Source: Phycisphaeraceae bacterium (GTDB taxonomy: Bacteria; Planctomycetota; Phycisphaerae; Phycisphaerales; Phycisphaeraceae). Taken from it: a stretch of DNA of 64,000 nucleotides. Of this stretch, positions 1 to 9,258 are shown piece by piece (positions within the stretch are counted from its first letter, which is position 1; the number at the start of each line of letters is the position of its first letter). A model generated the notes under the pieces. It saw nothing but the letters and a program-made list of their open reading frames with translations. It was not told where the DNA came from and did not search any database. The position numbers and the translations under genes were made by a program. The DNA lies in the NCBI GenBank assembly GCA_029260715.1, contig JAJDCS010000017.1:112136-176135 (forward strand), in the 5' to 3' direction.

Positions 1-1
1 G

Positions 2-472
2 GGACTGCCTGATGAGGCGTTCCTCGCCGGTCTGATACACGACATCGGCCTTATGGTCGAGTTGCAAGCCAGGCGGGCACAGTTTGTGGAGGTGGTAGAA
101 ACGCTCGATCAGAACCCGAATTTGACGCTCCGGGAGACTGAAATAAAGGTTATCGGCGCTAACCATGAGCAATTTGGAGCGGAATTGTGCCGGCTGTGGA
201 AGTTCCCGGTGAGCTTTTCATACGTCACAGGCTTCCACCACCGCCCGCTTGAGCTAGAGCCACAAAACCGGCGTCTGACCTGCATTGTACATATTGCAGA
301 CATTCTTTCTTCAAGGCTGAACCTTGGCTTTAGTCGCAGCGTAGAAACACAGGAAATTAACCCTGATGTTTTAAGCGACGTGGGGCTTACTCCTGAGGAC
401 ATTGAAGAAGTCCTCCAAAAGCTCCCTGAAGCAACAGACGAAGCAATGGTAATGCTTCAGGACAACGGATAA
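2..472 (+). CDS. HDOD domain protein, C-terminal part (5' end outside window)
   Basis: The reading frame is already open at base 2 and runs to a TAA at 470-472, so only the C-terminal 156 residues are visible. The visible start LPDEAFLAGLIHDIG matches the HD-type core of HDOD domains (output modules in signalling proteins related to HD phosphohydrolases). Further on, a hydrophobic helix and FHHRP, then IVHIADILSSRLNLG, follow the order usual for the second half of this domain. HDOD proteins usually act in regulation rather than catalysis, and no partner domain can be seen because the N-terminus is missing. A Rho-independent terminator follows about 70 bases downstream, so this is the last gene of its transcript. 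Confidence 0.8.
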   Translation, partial: GLPDEAFLAGLIHDIGLMVELQARRAQFVEVVETLDQNPNLTLRETEIKVIGANHEQFGAELCRLWKFPVSFSYVTGFHHRPLELEPQNRRLTCIVHIADILSSRLNLGFSRSVETQEINPDVLSDVGLTPEDIEEVLQKLPEATDEAMVMLQDNG

Positions 473-541
473 AGACATAATTGACAGCCATTAATAAAAA
501 TTAATCGGTTGTTAAACCAAAGCGTCTCTCTTTTCCCTCCG

Positions 542-573
542 GGCGACGATTCATCACGAGTCGTCGCCTTTTT
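542..573 (+). terminator. Rho-independent terminator after the HDOD gene
   Basis: GGCGACGA at 542-549 pairs with TCGTCGCC at 561-568, followed directly by five T. It lies 70 bases past the HDOD stop codon. Confidence 0.8.
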
Positions 574-583
574 CTATACTTTC

Positions 584-710
584 TATAGCACGTTGCATTT
601 ATAAATTTGATTGACTGGGTGGCACGGCTTGCTTGCAAGCCGTGAAATGCGGGTTCGCCATGTCAACGACCACCGAACATCCATCAAAGATAATCACGAC
701 AGGTGCTCTA
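584..710. mobile_element. MITE-like element, family I, diverged copy
   Basis: A 127 bp stretch that aligns end to end with the two 126 bp copies at 7258 and 23154. It shares the perfect hairpin CACGGCTTGC/TT/GCAAGCCGTG (623-644), the flanking GGGTGG and GAAATGCG, and a GATAATCACG block near the right end. The ends are TATAGCAC and GTGCTCTA. It is much more diverged than the other two copies, so probably older. No coding capacity. The remaining bases to the next terminator (711-857) show nothing I can identify. Confidence 0.6.
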
Positions 711-857
711 ATCGCTCTTCCGGCTACAAGCTCTTGATTTATCAAAGGTAGCTACAAGTACTGAGGCGGTGGTGAAGCTTCTTACTCGCCCTCGCTGTCG
801 CTATACAGCCGTGATTTGCGACAACATCTGTAATTAAGCGAGATGCTTTGGCAAAAA

Positions 858-890
858 AAAAGCCGCCTCTAGCTAGAGGCGGCTTTTAAA
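858..890 (-). terminator. Terminator of the PEP-CTERM gene 913-2232
   Basis: GCCGCCTCTAG/CTAGAGGCGGC (862-883) is a perfect 11 bp inverted repeat with a run of A on its left (853-861) and TTTT on its right. Read on the minus strand it is a strong hairpin followed by a T tract, 22 bases after the stop of the minus-strand gene. It could work in both directions. Confidence 0.85.
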
Positions 891-912
891 TTTGGTCTAA
901 TTTAGTTAGGTC

Positions 913-2232
913 TTAGGCTTTTCTGTCTGCTCTTGGCAGTCCGATCAGGACACTGCCGATAGCCAGCATCACCAAGGAGGCAGGCTCCGGCACGCCGATC
1001 CCGGCGCGGCTGCTGCTGATACCGAACGGGTCGTTGTCGATGTTCAGAGCGACCCATGCGTTCTGGCTTTGCAGAACACCGAATTCGATGAGTTGATGCT
1101 CGCCACCGAAGACCTCAAATTCCTTTGTCAAAACTGCACGGCCTGCGATTTCATCCGGGAGCGTAATGATGTGTGAGTTTTGGTCTTCGTCGAGGTTGCT
1201 AACCAGAACGGTTAACACATTGTCGTTGACAACGCCCGACCAGGCTGTTCCGTCATCCTCGCTGATCGTTGTCACACCCGAGGTGAGTGTGTCGATGGAG
1301 GGTGTGACCAACTGGGGATTTACGCCGTCATTGGCTGTGTCCAGTTCGAACACGATGTTCAGCAGGTTCCAGCCCGCCATAGCGTCACCACGCATCTGTG
1401 CCTTGGTGTACCCAATCACGCCCGGCTGAAAGAGGACGGCATCGTCAACACCACGAAGCCGTGCGTGTGTGACCATCGCCGCGAAGTCATCGCGAGACAA
1501 CAGTTGGTCGGTGGTTTCCCAAGCGAACCGGTGGCCCGCCACGGTTGTGTTGTTGAGGTCGTTGTTGCCCCAGTTATTGAACCGTGTCAGGTAAGGAACG
1601 TGCTTGTGGTCGGCAGGGAACAAATCCTCTCCAAAGAGCTGCGCGTCACGCTGCATCTCAACACCGGTGATCCGATGGAGTGGGAGGGTGAACAGAGCGG
1701 ACCGGATATTCGGAGCGGTTGAGTTCCCGCTGGCGGGGCTTCTAAAGCCAGGTGACCCTGGGTAGACTTTTTCATTAGCCATATTCACATTGGACACCAA
1801 GTACGCTGCCTGAGTAAACCCGGTATTAGGGTTGGGCTGTGTGCTATCGGGAGCAAACGGGTCTAGAGCAAAGTTGCCGATCCCGGCTCCGGAGGACATC
1901 GCCGACCCCTGGACTTGTGACACTAGATTGACCGTCCTTGTTGTAGCGAGCAGACCTTCATAGTCCGCAAAGACATGGTCGATCTGGATTGTCCCAAAGA
2001 AATCAGCCACCGTGGTGTTGCTGAGATTGTCAAAAACCCGCACGCTACGCTGGCCCACAGGCGTGCTGTTGAGCAGGTCTTTGAGTGCTTGACCTGAGTT
2101 GTTCCTGAGCACGGGGATGGTCTCCCAGTCCAGCAACATCGCGTCGTTTGCGTATGCGGGGGCCGACAGCAATGCGGCACCCACACCAACCATAACAGTA
2201 AATCTCTTAGCAGTTTTCATAATTTCACCCAT
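913..2232 (-). CDS. PEP-CTERM sorted exported protein, function unknown
   Basis: A 439-residue protein with a signal peptide (basic MKTAKR, hydrophobic core, then SAPAYA about residue 28) and a C-terminal sorting tail: VPEPASLVML, a hydrophobic helix and a basic end (RADRKA). In PEP-CTERM systems this tail is recognised by an exosortase, which places the protein at the cell surface or in the matrix. The middle is rich in Asn/Asp/Thr beta-type sequence, and I recognise no catalytic motif. The ATG at 2232 is preferred over the one four codons later because AAGGAG lies nine bases before it on the minus strand. It is monocistronic with its own terminator. Confidence 0.75.
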   Translation of the reverse strand: MGEIMKTAKRFTVMVGVGAALLSAPAYANDAMLLDWETIPVLRNNSGQALKDLLNSTPVGQRSVRVFDNLSNTTVADFFGTIQIDHVFADYEGLLATTRTVNLVSQVQGSAMSSGAGIGNFALDPFAPDSTQPNPNTGFTQAAYLVSNVNMANEKVYPGSPGFRSPASGNSTAPNIRSALFTLPLHRITGVEMQRDAQLFGEDLFPADHKHVPYLTRFNNWGNNDLNNTTVAGHRFAWETTDQLLSRDDFAAMVTHARLRGVDDAVLFQPGVIGYTKAQMRGDAMAGWNLLNIVFELDTANDGVNPQLVTPSIDTLTSGVTTISEDDGTAWSGVVNDNVLTVLVSNLDEDQNSHIITLPDEIAGRAVLTKEFEVFGGEHQLIEFGVLQSQNAWVALNIDNDPFGISSSRAGIGVPEPASLVMLAIGSVLIGLPRADRKA

Positions 2233-2782
2233 TATTATCGTCTCCTTAGGAGTAAACGATTGTTATTCTTTCACGACCTCTATCACTGACAAACAGCCCT
2301 TACGCGCTGTCATTCACACGCTATTTCTGCCCAACCTTCTCTCTCACCTCAAATCACGTTAACACGTTAATTTCAATACTTCAGGCGGGATTACTATGAA
2401 AGAATATCAGATTCTCTACGTACGTCAAGCCCAAAATCCAAAATTTGGGTAAAATTTATTATTCATAACGATACTCCTTATCTGCTAAAATAGGCAAAAC
2501 CATTGAGTTAATATGCACCGCACCCTCCCCTCGGCCAGGATACATGGCTTGCGAATTAACCTTACCTCAGTAAACCTTTAGTTGCCAACCATCGATCCTC
2601 TATGGTAAAACTCTTTGCCGACAAAGGGTTGTCGCCAAAATAATAGCTAAGCCATTAATATCAAATGTGTTACACGCGATGCGCTCAGCCCTGTCTTACC
2701 CGTCAACTTCACGACATGCTCCCCGTGCGTTAATCTAAGAAGTCCCTACTGAAACTCTCCTGTGTAAGATACACCACAACCC
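2233..2782. other. Intergenic region between divergent PEP-CTERM gene and argG
   Basis: 550 bases of visibly AT-richer DNA holding the promoters of two divergent genes. A Shine-Dalgarno (AAGGAG on the minus strand, near 2247-2252) belongs to the PEP-CTERM gene. Small inverted repeats such as CCAAAATCC/AAAATTTGG near 2430-2450 are visible. A TAAGAT hexamer 12 bases before the argG ATG is a weak -10 candidate. I see no gene or RNA family here. Confidence 0.5.
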
Positions 2783-4003
<1,221 letters not shown>

Positions 4004-4110
4004 TATAGTTCGTACTGAATACACCGATCTAACCTGATCGCTTCAGCCGTCTTCGTATCGAAATACACCCGCGCCACACACGCACAACGCTCAATCCGCA
4101 CACGCTTGAG

Positions 4111-4875
4111 ATGATCTCGTTCATCATCCCCGCCCACAACGAAGAATACCTGCTTGGGAAAACGCTCCAGCAGGCGGTTCGATCCGCCCAAGCGGTTGGC
4201 CAACCGTTTGAGATCATCGTGGCCGACGACACCTCGACCGATCGCACAAGCGAGATCGCCCACTCACACGGCGCAACAGTGGTCCCGGTCAATCTGCGAA
4301 AAATCTCCGCGGTGCGCAACGCCGGGGCGCGCCGGGCGAAGGGCGACCGCTTGATCTTTCTCGACGCCGACACGCTGCTGCCACTTGCCACGCTGCGCAA
4401 AGCGGTCGCGGCCCTGGACCACGGCGTGGTGGGCGGGGGCGCGAGGGTTGGGGTGTCCGACACGATCGGCTGGGGGGCCACCGCCGCGATGACGCTCTGG
4501 AACATGGTCTCGCGGACATTCTGCTTAGCTGCGGGGTGTTTTATGTTCATGCGGCGAGATGCGTTCGAAGCGGCGGGCGGGTTCGACGAGCAATACTACG
4601 TGTGCGAGGAGATTTTCATGAGCGTGTCGCTCAAAAAACGTGGCTTGTTCGTCGTCTTGTCCGAGCCCGTGCTCACTTCGGGCCGCAAGGCCAGGATGTA
4701 TACCGCCTCGCAGTTGGCTGCGATCACCGCTCGCGTCTTGCTTTCAGGCCCACGCGCCATGCGCCACAAACAAGGGCTTGGCCTGTGGTACGACAGCCGA
4801 CGGGAAGAACCCCAAACCAGCGTCGCCCCGCCCCACGGGCCGACAAGCCGCCCGTCGGATAAAAGCTCGGGCTGA
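4111..4875 (+). CDS. Family 2 glycosyltransferase
   Basis: A 254-residue GT-A fold transferase. It begins SFIIPAHNEE, has the nucleotide-binding IIVADDTSTDRTSEI (about 35-49), then NAGARRAKG and the metal-binding FLDADT motif (about 87-92), the usual order in GT2 enzymes. The later ED-type acceptor region is read as CEEIFMSVSLKKRG. There is no long membrane segment, so it is probably a cytosolic or peripheral enzyme adding a sugar to a lipid, polysaccharide or small acceptor; the substrate cannot be told. The ATG has no clear ribosome site. It lies 107 bases after argG and could be cotranscribed. Confidence 0.85.
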   Translation: MISFIIPAHNEEYLLGKTLQQAVRSAQAVGQPFEIIVADDTSTDRTSEIAHSHGATVVPVNLRKISAVRNAGARRAKGDRLIFLDADTLLPLATLRKAVAALDHGVVGGGARVGVSDTIGWGATAAMTLWNMVSRTFCLAAGCFMFMRRDAFEAAGGFDEQYYVCEEIFMSVSLKKRGLFVVLSEPVLTSGRKARMYTASQLAAITARVLLSGPRAMRHKQGLGLWYDSRREEPQTSVAPPHGPTSRPSDKSSG

Positions 4876-4915
4876 CAGGCTGCGGCAAATTTGTCGAACT
4901 GTTATCAAAAAACGC

Positions 4916-4943
4916 TTGAACGGCGTAACGAGCTTGGTACAAT
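4916..4943 (+). promoter_or_regulatory. Sigma-70-type promoter for the SGNH/PEP-CTERM gene
   Basis: TTGAAC at 4916-4921 and TACAAT at 4938-4943 with a 16-base spacer. Transcription would start near 4950 and leave a leader of about 210 bases before the ATG at 5162. The leader holds several GC-rich inverted repeats but matches no riboswitch I know. The rest of the 4876-5161 gap has no gene. Confidence 0.6.
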
Positions 4944-5161
4944 GCCCGCGTTATTTTCGCCTGCTTCCGAGGCGAGCCAAGCACTACCCGGCAAAAACCG
5001 TGCGCATGCGGCGACGGGGCGGAAAAAGTTTCAGCTATTGTTTGTGAACACACGGAGGCAGCGAAATATCTGCGCGGTGTGTCCTTAACCACCCCAATAA
5101 AATCCAGCCACAATAACTTTCCCCCGGTCTAACCATTCAAACAAAAAAGAAGGATGAAAAG

Positions 5162-6118
5162 ATGAAAAACACACGCAGCCTCATTGTCCAACTCTGTTTT
5201 GTGGTTGCTCTATCCGTGTTGGCCCGGCAGTCTTTAGCGATCACCGGCTTGCGCGTGTTCGGGGACAGCCTGACCGACATCGGCAACGTGTTTCAGATCA
5301 GCGGCACGGCGGGGACGCCCGTGCCCCTGTCGCCGCCCTACTTCGACGGGCGGTTTTCGAACGGCCCCGCTTGGGTCGAATACCTGGCACAGCCGCTGGG
5401 CCTGGCCCCGCTAACCCACAGCCTGGCGGGCGGCACGAACTACGCTTGGGGCGGCGCGGAAACCGGCACCGGCACGTCGACACGGAACACTCCCAACATC
5501 AGCGAGCAGGTGACCGGCTACCTCAACAGCGTAGGCGGGTCGGCCGATCCGAACGAACTATTTATTATCTGGGGCGGCGCGAATGACTTCGCCAACGCCG
5601 GGCAGACAGACCCCACAATCCCCGCCGCCAATGTCGCCGGCGACGTCGCCCGCTTGGCCAACGCCGGCGCCACCCACTTCCTCATTCCCAACATGCCCCC
5701 GCTGGGGCTGACGCCCGTAGCCATCACCAACGGCGTGCAAGGGCCGCTCAACGCCTTGGCGGCGGGGTACAACACCGCGCTCAGCGCCGAGTTGGACACC
5801 CTGGAATCGACCCTCGGTGTCATGATTCACAGGCTTGATGTCTTCGAGTTGTTCAACGAAACATTCGCCGACGCCGCCAGCGCCGGCTTAACCAACCTGA
5901 CGGACCCCGCATACACGGGGTTCGTGGAGACGCCCGGCACGGTGGTCGCAGCCGACCCCGATGAATACGCCTTCTGGGACGTCATCCACCCCTCAGCCAC
6001 GGTACACGGCATTATTGGAAACGCCGCGGTTCTCACCGTCATCCCCGAGCCCACCACGGCAGCCGTCTTGGGTTTCATCGGCGTGTGTGCTTTAAGCGTC
6101 AGAACCAGGCGGGTGTAA
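5162..6118 (+). CDS. Exported SGNH/GDSL hydrolase with PEP-CTERM tail
   Basis: A 318-residue secreted esterase/lipase-type protein. Signal peptide: residues 1-26. SGNH block I is VFGDSLTDIGN (about 33-43) with the nucleophile Ser; the block II Gly region is GGTNYAWGGAETG; block III Asn is WGGANDF; block V carries the catalytic Asp/His as WDVIHPSATVH. The C-terminus is IPEPTTAAVLGF, a hydrophobic helix, then RTRRV, a PEP-CTERM sorting signal. It probably hydrolyses ester bonds in extracellular polymer or lipid while held at the cell surface. GAAGGA lies just before the ATG. A clear promoter is 220 bases upstream. Confidence 0.88.
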   Translation: MKNTRSLIVQLCFVVALSVLARQSLAITGLRVFGDSLTDIGNVFQISGTAGTPVPLSPPYFDGRFSNGPAWVEYLAQPLGLAPLTHSLAGGTNYAWGGAETGTGTSTRNTPNISEQVTGYLNSVGGSADPNELFIIWGGANDFANAGQTDPTIPAANVAGDVARLANAGATHFLIPNMPPLGLTPVAITNGVQGPLNALAAGYNTALSAELDTLESTLGVMIHRLDVFELFNETFADAASAGLTNLTDPAYTGFVETPGTVVAADPDEYAFWDVIHPSATVHGIIGNAAVLTVIPEPTTAAVLGFIGVCALSVRTRRV

Positions 6119-6414
6119 TCAGCGTCAGAGCCACGCCACACCGGGTGTCATCATTATCGCGGAACAGCCGGTGGTGACGGGCACCGCCCGTGGCTACGCA
6201 CATAAATTTTTTGACTTTGAACATGCCAAGACGATAATACCGGCCGTGACACGTCGGACACACACCCACCGGATAGGGACGCGCCAGCCCCCGGCCCGCG
6301 TTCGGCTACCGGGTGGGCGTAAGCCTTAAACCCTTTCATTGCGGTGATATACCCAGCCTCACGCCGCTTTTGAGTGATCCAGGTCAACCGCGAGTCTACG
6401 GGGTATAAACGAGC
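6119..6414. other. Intergenic region, no gene recognised
   Basis: About 300 bases between the SGNH gene and the sulfotransferase. A short GC hairpin (ACGGGCACCGCCCGT, near 6176-6190) follows the upstream gene without a T tract. Nothing else stands out. Confidence 0.4.
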
Positions 6415-7260
6415 ATGAAGCCGAATTTTATTGTCATCGGTGCAGCCAAGTGCGCCACCACGGGCCTGTGCGGGCTGCTGGCGAAACACCCCGACGTGTT
6501 TATCTGCACCCCCAAAGAGCCGCACTTTTTCGCGCTCGATCGGCTATACAACCGCGGCATGGGCTGGTACGAGGAACTATTTAAAGACGCGCAAGGCAAA
6601 ACCGCGATCGGCGAAGGCAGCACCTCCTTTACCAGGAACCTGCGTTACCCCCACACCGCCCAGCGCCTGCACGAGGCCCTGCCCGATGCCAAGCTGATCT
6701 ATATCGTCCGCCACCCGCTGCAACGCATGGAGTCGAGCTGGATGCACTGCCTCAGCGTCGGCATCCCCGTGCCCGCAAACTTTGGCGACGCCGTAAGGGA
6801 GTTGCCCCGCCTGGTCGACGTCTCGCAGTATTGGAAGCAGATCAGCGTCTACCGAAACCTCTACCCCGACGACCGGATCTTGGTCTTGTTCTACGAAGAC
6901 TACAAAGCCGACCGTCAAGCCGTGCTCGAAAAGTGTTTCCGTTTTTTGAACGTCGACCCGACCGTCCAGATCGAAGCCCGCAAGACAAGCAGCAACGCGT
7001 CGGTGGGCCACCTCAACCGCCGCTGGCTTGGCAACCTCACCCGCCTGCCCTTTTGCCACAACCTGAGCTTCAGGCACATCCCCAAGCCGGTCCTCAAAGC
7101 CCTTGACGCGCTCTTCGCCAAGCCGATCACCGCCCGACCCCAATGGGACCAAGACGCCCGCCGCTTCGCCATCGAACAGATCACCGAAGACGCCCAGACC
7201 TTCTTAGAATTTTACGGCAAGCCCAAAGACTTCTGGCCACTCGAAGCCGAAGAAAGCTAG
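6415..7260 (+). CDS. Sulfotransferase (PAPS-dependent)
   Basis: A 281-residue sulfotransferase. It transfers sulfate from PAPS to an acceptor, here probably a polysaccharide or lipid. The PAPS 5'-phosphosulfate loop is GAAKCATTGL (residues 8-17) and the 3'-phosphate site is YIVRHPLQRMESSW (about 96-109), followed by RILVLFYEDYKAD. Planctomycetes carry many such genes. The stop codon TAG (7258-7260) is also the first three bases of a 126 bp mobile element, so the element may have set the C-terminus. No partner gene is adjacent on this strand. Confidence 0.88.
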   Translation: MKPNFIVIGAAKCATTGLCGLLAKHPDVFICTPKEPHFFALDRLYNRGMGWYEELFKDAQGKTAIGEGSTSFTRNLRYPHTAQRLHEALPDAKLIYIVRHPLQRMESSWMHCLSVGIPVPANFGDAVRELPRLVDVSQYWKQISVYRNLYPDDRILVLFYEDYKADRQAVLEKCFRFLNVDPTVQIEARKTSSNASVGHLNRRWLGNLTRLPFCHNLSFRHIPKPVLKALDALFAKPITARPQWDQDARRFAIEQITEDAQTFLEFYGKPKDFWPLEAEES

Positions 7261-7383
7261 AGCAAGTGGTGTGATGAATCGCCATTCGCCGGGTGGCACG
7301 GCTTGCTTGCAAGCCGTGAAATGCGTCCCCCGCCATGTCACCTGTCACCGAATAGGAGGCGGATCATGACGCCAGTCGCGCTA
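7258..7383. mobile_element. MITE-like element, family I, copy 2
   Basis: Exactly 126 bp, the same length as the copy at 23154, and near identical to it for its first 65 bases. Left end TAGAGCAAGTGGTGTGATG; right end, on the opposite strand, TAGCGCGACTGGCGTCATG, giving imperfect terminal inverted repeats of about 25 bp. The perfect hairpin CACGGCTTGC/TT/GCAAGCCGTG is at 7297-7318. It starts at the stop codon of the sulfotransferase. No coding capacity. Confidence 0.75.
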
Positions 7384-7477
7384 AGCACAAGCGAATAAAA
7401 ACGTCGCCAACCACACGCCGTGCCCGCAGACAAGCCGCGGCGCGGATAGACGCACCTCCGGCGGTGCGGGGTCGGGG

Positions 7478-9094
7478 TCAAACACCGGGGCCCTCGCCGG
7501 CCAACCGCTCCAGCACCACGCGTCGGAACGTGTCCACAGGCGCGTCTTGCCCCGTCCATAGCTTGAACTGCATCGCCGCCTGGCGCACGAACATCTCCAC
7601 CCCGCCGATCGTCACACACCCGGCCTCACGCGCCTCTCGCAGCAGCCGTGTCTGCACCGGGTTGTAGATCGTGTCGAACACCACCGTGCCCGGCCCCCAG
7701 CCATTGGACCGCTCGACGCCCATGTTTTCCGGCACCGGCGTCGCGTCAACGTCGGGGTGCATGCCGATCGGCGTACAGTTGATGTAGACCTGGCAGCACG
7801 AGTCGCACAGCTTCTCCAGCGGCGCAGCCACAACCTTGCCGGTCTTGCCGTTGAACCGCTCGGCTAGCGCCTGGGCTTTTTCGAACGTGCGGTTGTAAAC
7901 CACCACGGTCGCCCCGCAGTGGGCAAACCCCGCGACCACCGCGCGCGCCGCGCCGCCGGCGCCGAGCACCGCCACGCGCTGACCCTTCAGATCGTCGCGC
8001 CCGACCCCCATGCCGTCGCACACCGCGTCCAACGCGGCTGCGTAGTCCGTGTTCGACGCGTAGAGCGTCCCGTCGTCTTGCTTGGTCAGCGTGTTGGCTG
8101 CGCCGATCTCTTGAGCCAAAGCCTCAACTTGCCCGCCTTGCTCCTTCACAAACCGCAGCAGGTTCTCTTTGTGTGGGATCGTCACCGACGCGCCCGTAAA
8201 ATCCAGCGCCGCCATGTCCAGCCAGGCACCCACCGTCGCCTGAAACGGCTCGTACCCCGGCGCGACGGGCATAGGCAGGTACACCCCGTCGTAGCCCAGC
8301 TCGTCGAACCCGGCGTTGTGAATCGCCGGGCTCATCGAGTGGCCCACCGGGTAGCCAATCACGCCGAACACCCGCGTCTGCTGGCCGATCGCGTCCCACC
8401 GGTATAAATGCTTAAGCTCCTGGATCGTCGGCTGACCCGGGGCTGTGGCACCGCCGGGATCGATCGCCGCGAACGTGAGCAACGCCCCGAACTTCTTGGC
8501 CAACACACGGCTGGGCAGCCCCCACTGGCCCATGCACAGCGCGATGGTCGGCTTGTGCCGGCTGGCGATAATCTCAAACGCTTCGAGGTTGTCACGAAGC
8601 GACCTCGCCTCCCAGACGATCTTCATCACCCGGCAAGCGGGCGCCGCGGCCATCGACTCGATCCGCTGGTACAGATCAGCGGGCCGACTGTCGAAGTCGT
8701 GGCTCGACAGGATCAGCCCCGTCGTGGTCGCCCGGACCTGGCCCGGGTGGTCCACCAATTGATCCGCTTTGGCGCGCAAATCCACCGACCGCTGGTAGGC
8801 CGCTAACTCAATATCGAGGTACGCCGGCTCCTGCGCCCCGCTCTGCACCCCGCTCAACACCGCCACGCGCGATTTCTCGTCGCCTTCATAAAGCCCACCC
8901 TCCCAAACCGGGCGGCACGTAATAATGCACGGCAATGCGGAATCCTCGACGAGGCCGTTCAGCAGCGCCGTGTCCCCAGCCACCTGGTCGATCCGGAATT
9001 CCACCAGGTCCGCGCCCCGCTCAGCGGCCAGCGCCGCGGCGGCCAAGGCCTGCTCCAGTGAGTACACCATGATGGAAACAGCTAGCTTCGTCAT
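7478..9094 (-). CDS. aroDE: Bifunctional 3-dehydroquinate dehydratase / shikimate dehydrogenase
   Basis: A 538-residue fusion covering steps 3 and 4 of the shikimate pathway. The N-terminal half (about 1-235) is a type I dehydroquinase: VEFRID substrate motif, SSHDF with the catalytic His, VMKIVW with the Schiff-base Lys, and MGQWGLPSRV with the late Arg. The C-terminal half is shikimate dehydrogenase: GYPVGHSMSPAIHN, TIPHKENLL with the catalytic Lys, SNTDYAAA with the Asp, the NADP loop GAGGAARAV, and NCTPIGMHPD. Fused AroD-AroE is known in plants, chlamydiae and some planctomycetes. It is monocistronic here. Confidence 0.95.
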   Translation of the reverse strand: MTKLAVSIMVYSLEQALAAAALAAERGADLVEFRIDQVAGDTALLNGLVEDSALPCIITCRPVWEGGLYEGDEKSRVAVLSGVQSGAQEPAYLDIELAAYQRSVDLRAKADQLVDHPGQVRATTTGLILSSHDFDSRPADLYQRIESMAAAPACRVMKIVWEARSLRDNLEAFEIIASRHKPTIALCMGQWGLPSRVLAKKFGALLTFAAIDPGGATAPGQPTIQELKHLYRWDAIGQQTRVFGVIGYPVGHSMSPAIHNAGFDELGYDGVYLPMPVAPGYEPFQATVGAWLDMAALDFTGASVTIPHKENLLRFVKEQGGQVEALAQEIGAANTLTKQDDGTLYASNTDYAAALDAVCDGMGVGRDDLKGQRVAVLGAGGAARAVVAGFAHCGATVVVYNRTFEKAQALAERFNGKTGKVVAAPLEKLCDSCCQVYINCTPIGMHPDVDATPVPENMGVERSNGWGPGTVVFDTIYNPVQTRLLREAREAGCVTIGGVEMFVRQAAMQFKLWTGQDAPVDTFRRVVLERLAGEGPGV

Positions 9095-9258
9095 TGTGAG
9101 CGGTGAACCGCCTTTAGACTAGCCGACGCGGCGCCGATTGCCCACCGCCGAATCCGTGCATCGGTGCCACTGGTTCAGAAGGCGGTAAGCCGCTACGCTT
9201 GTAGCGTTGTTCCATGACCCGCCTGACCGCCATTACCTCTGAGTTTGAGAATTAACCC

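Noticed and set aside
2766..2782. Leaderless promoter for argG
   Set aside because: TAAGAT is 12 bases before the ATG, outside the 5-8 base window seen in the other genes, so argG was left out of that set.
4944..5161. c-di-GMP-I riboswitch in the leader of the SGNH gene
   Set aside because: A GGCAAA-like string is present, but the following GGGACGCAAAGCC signature is missing and helices do not match.
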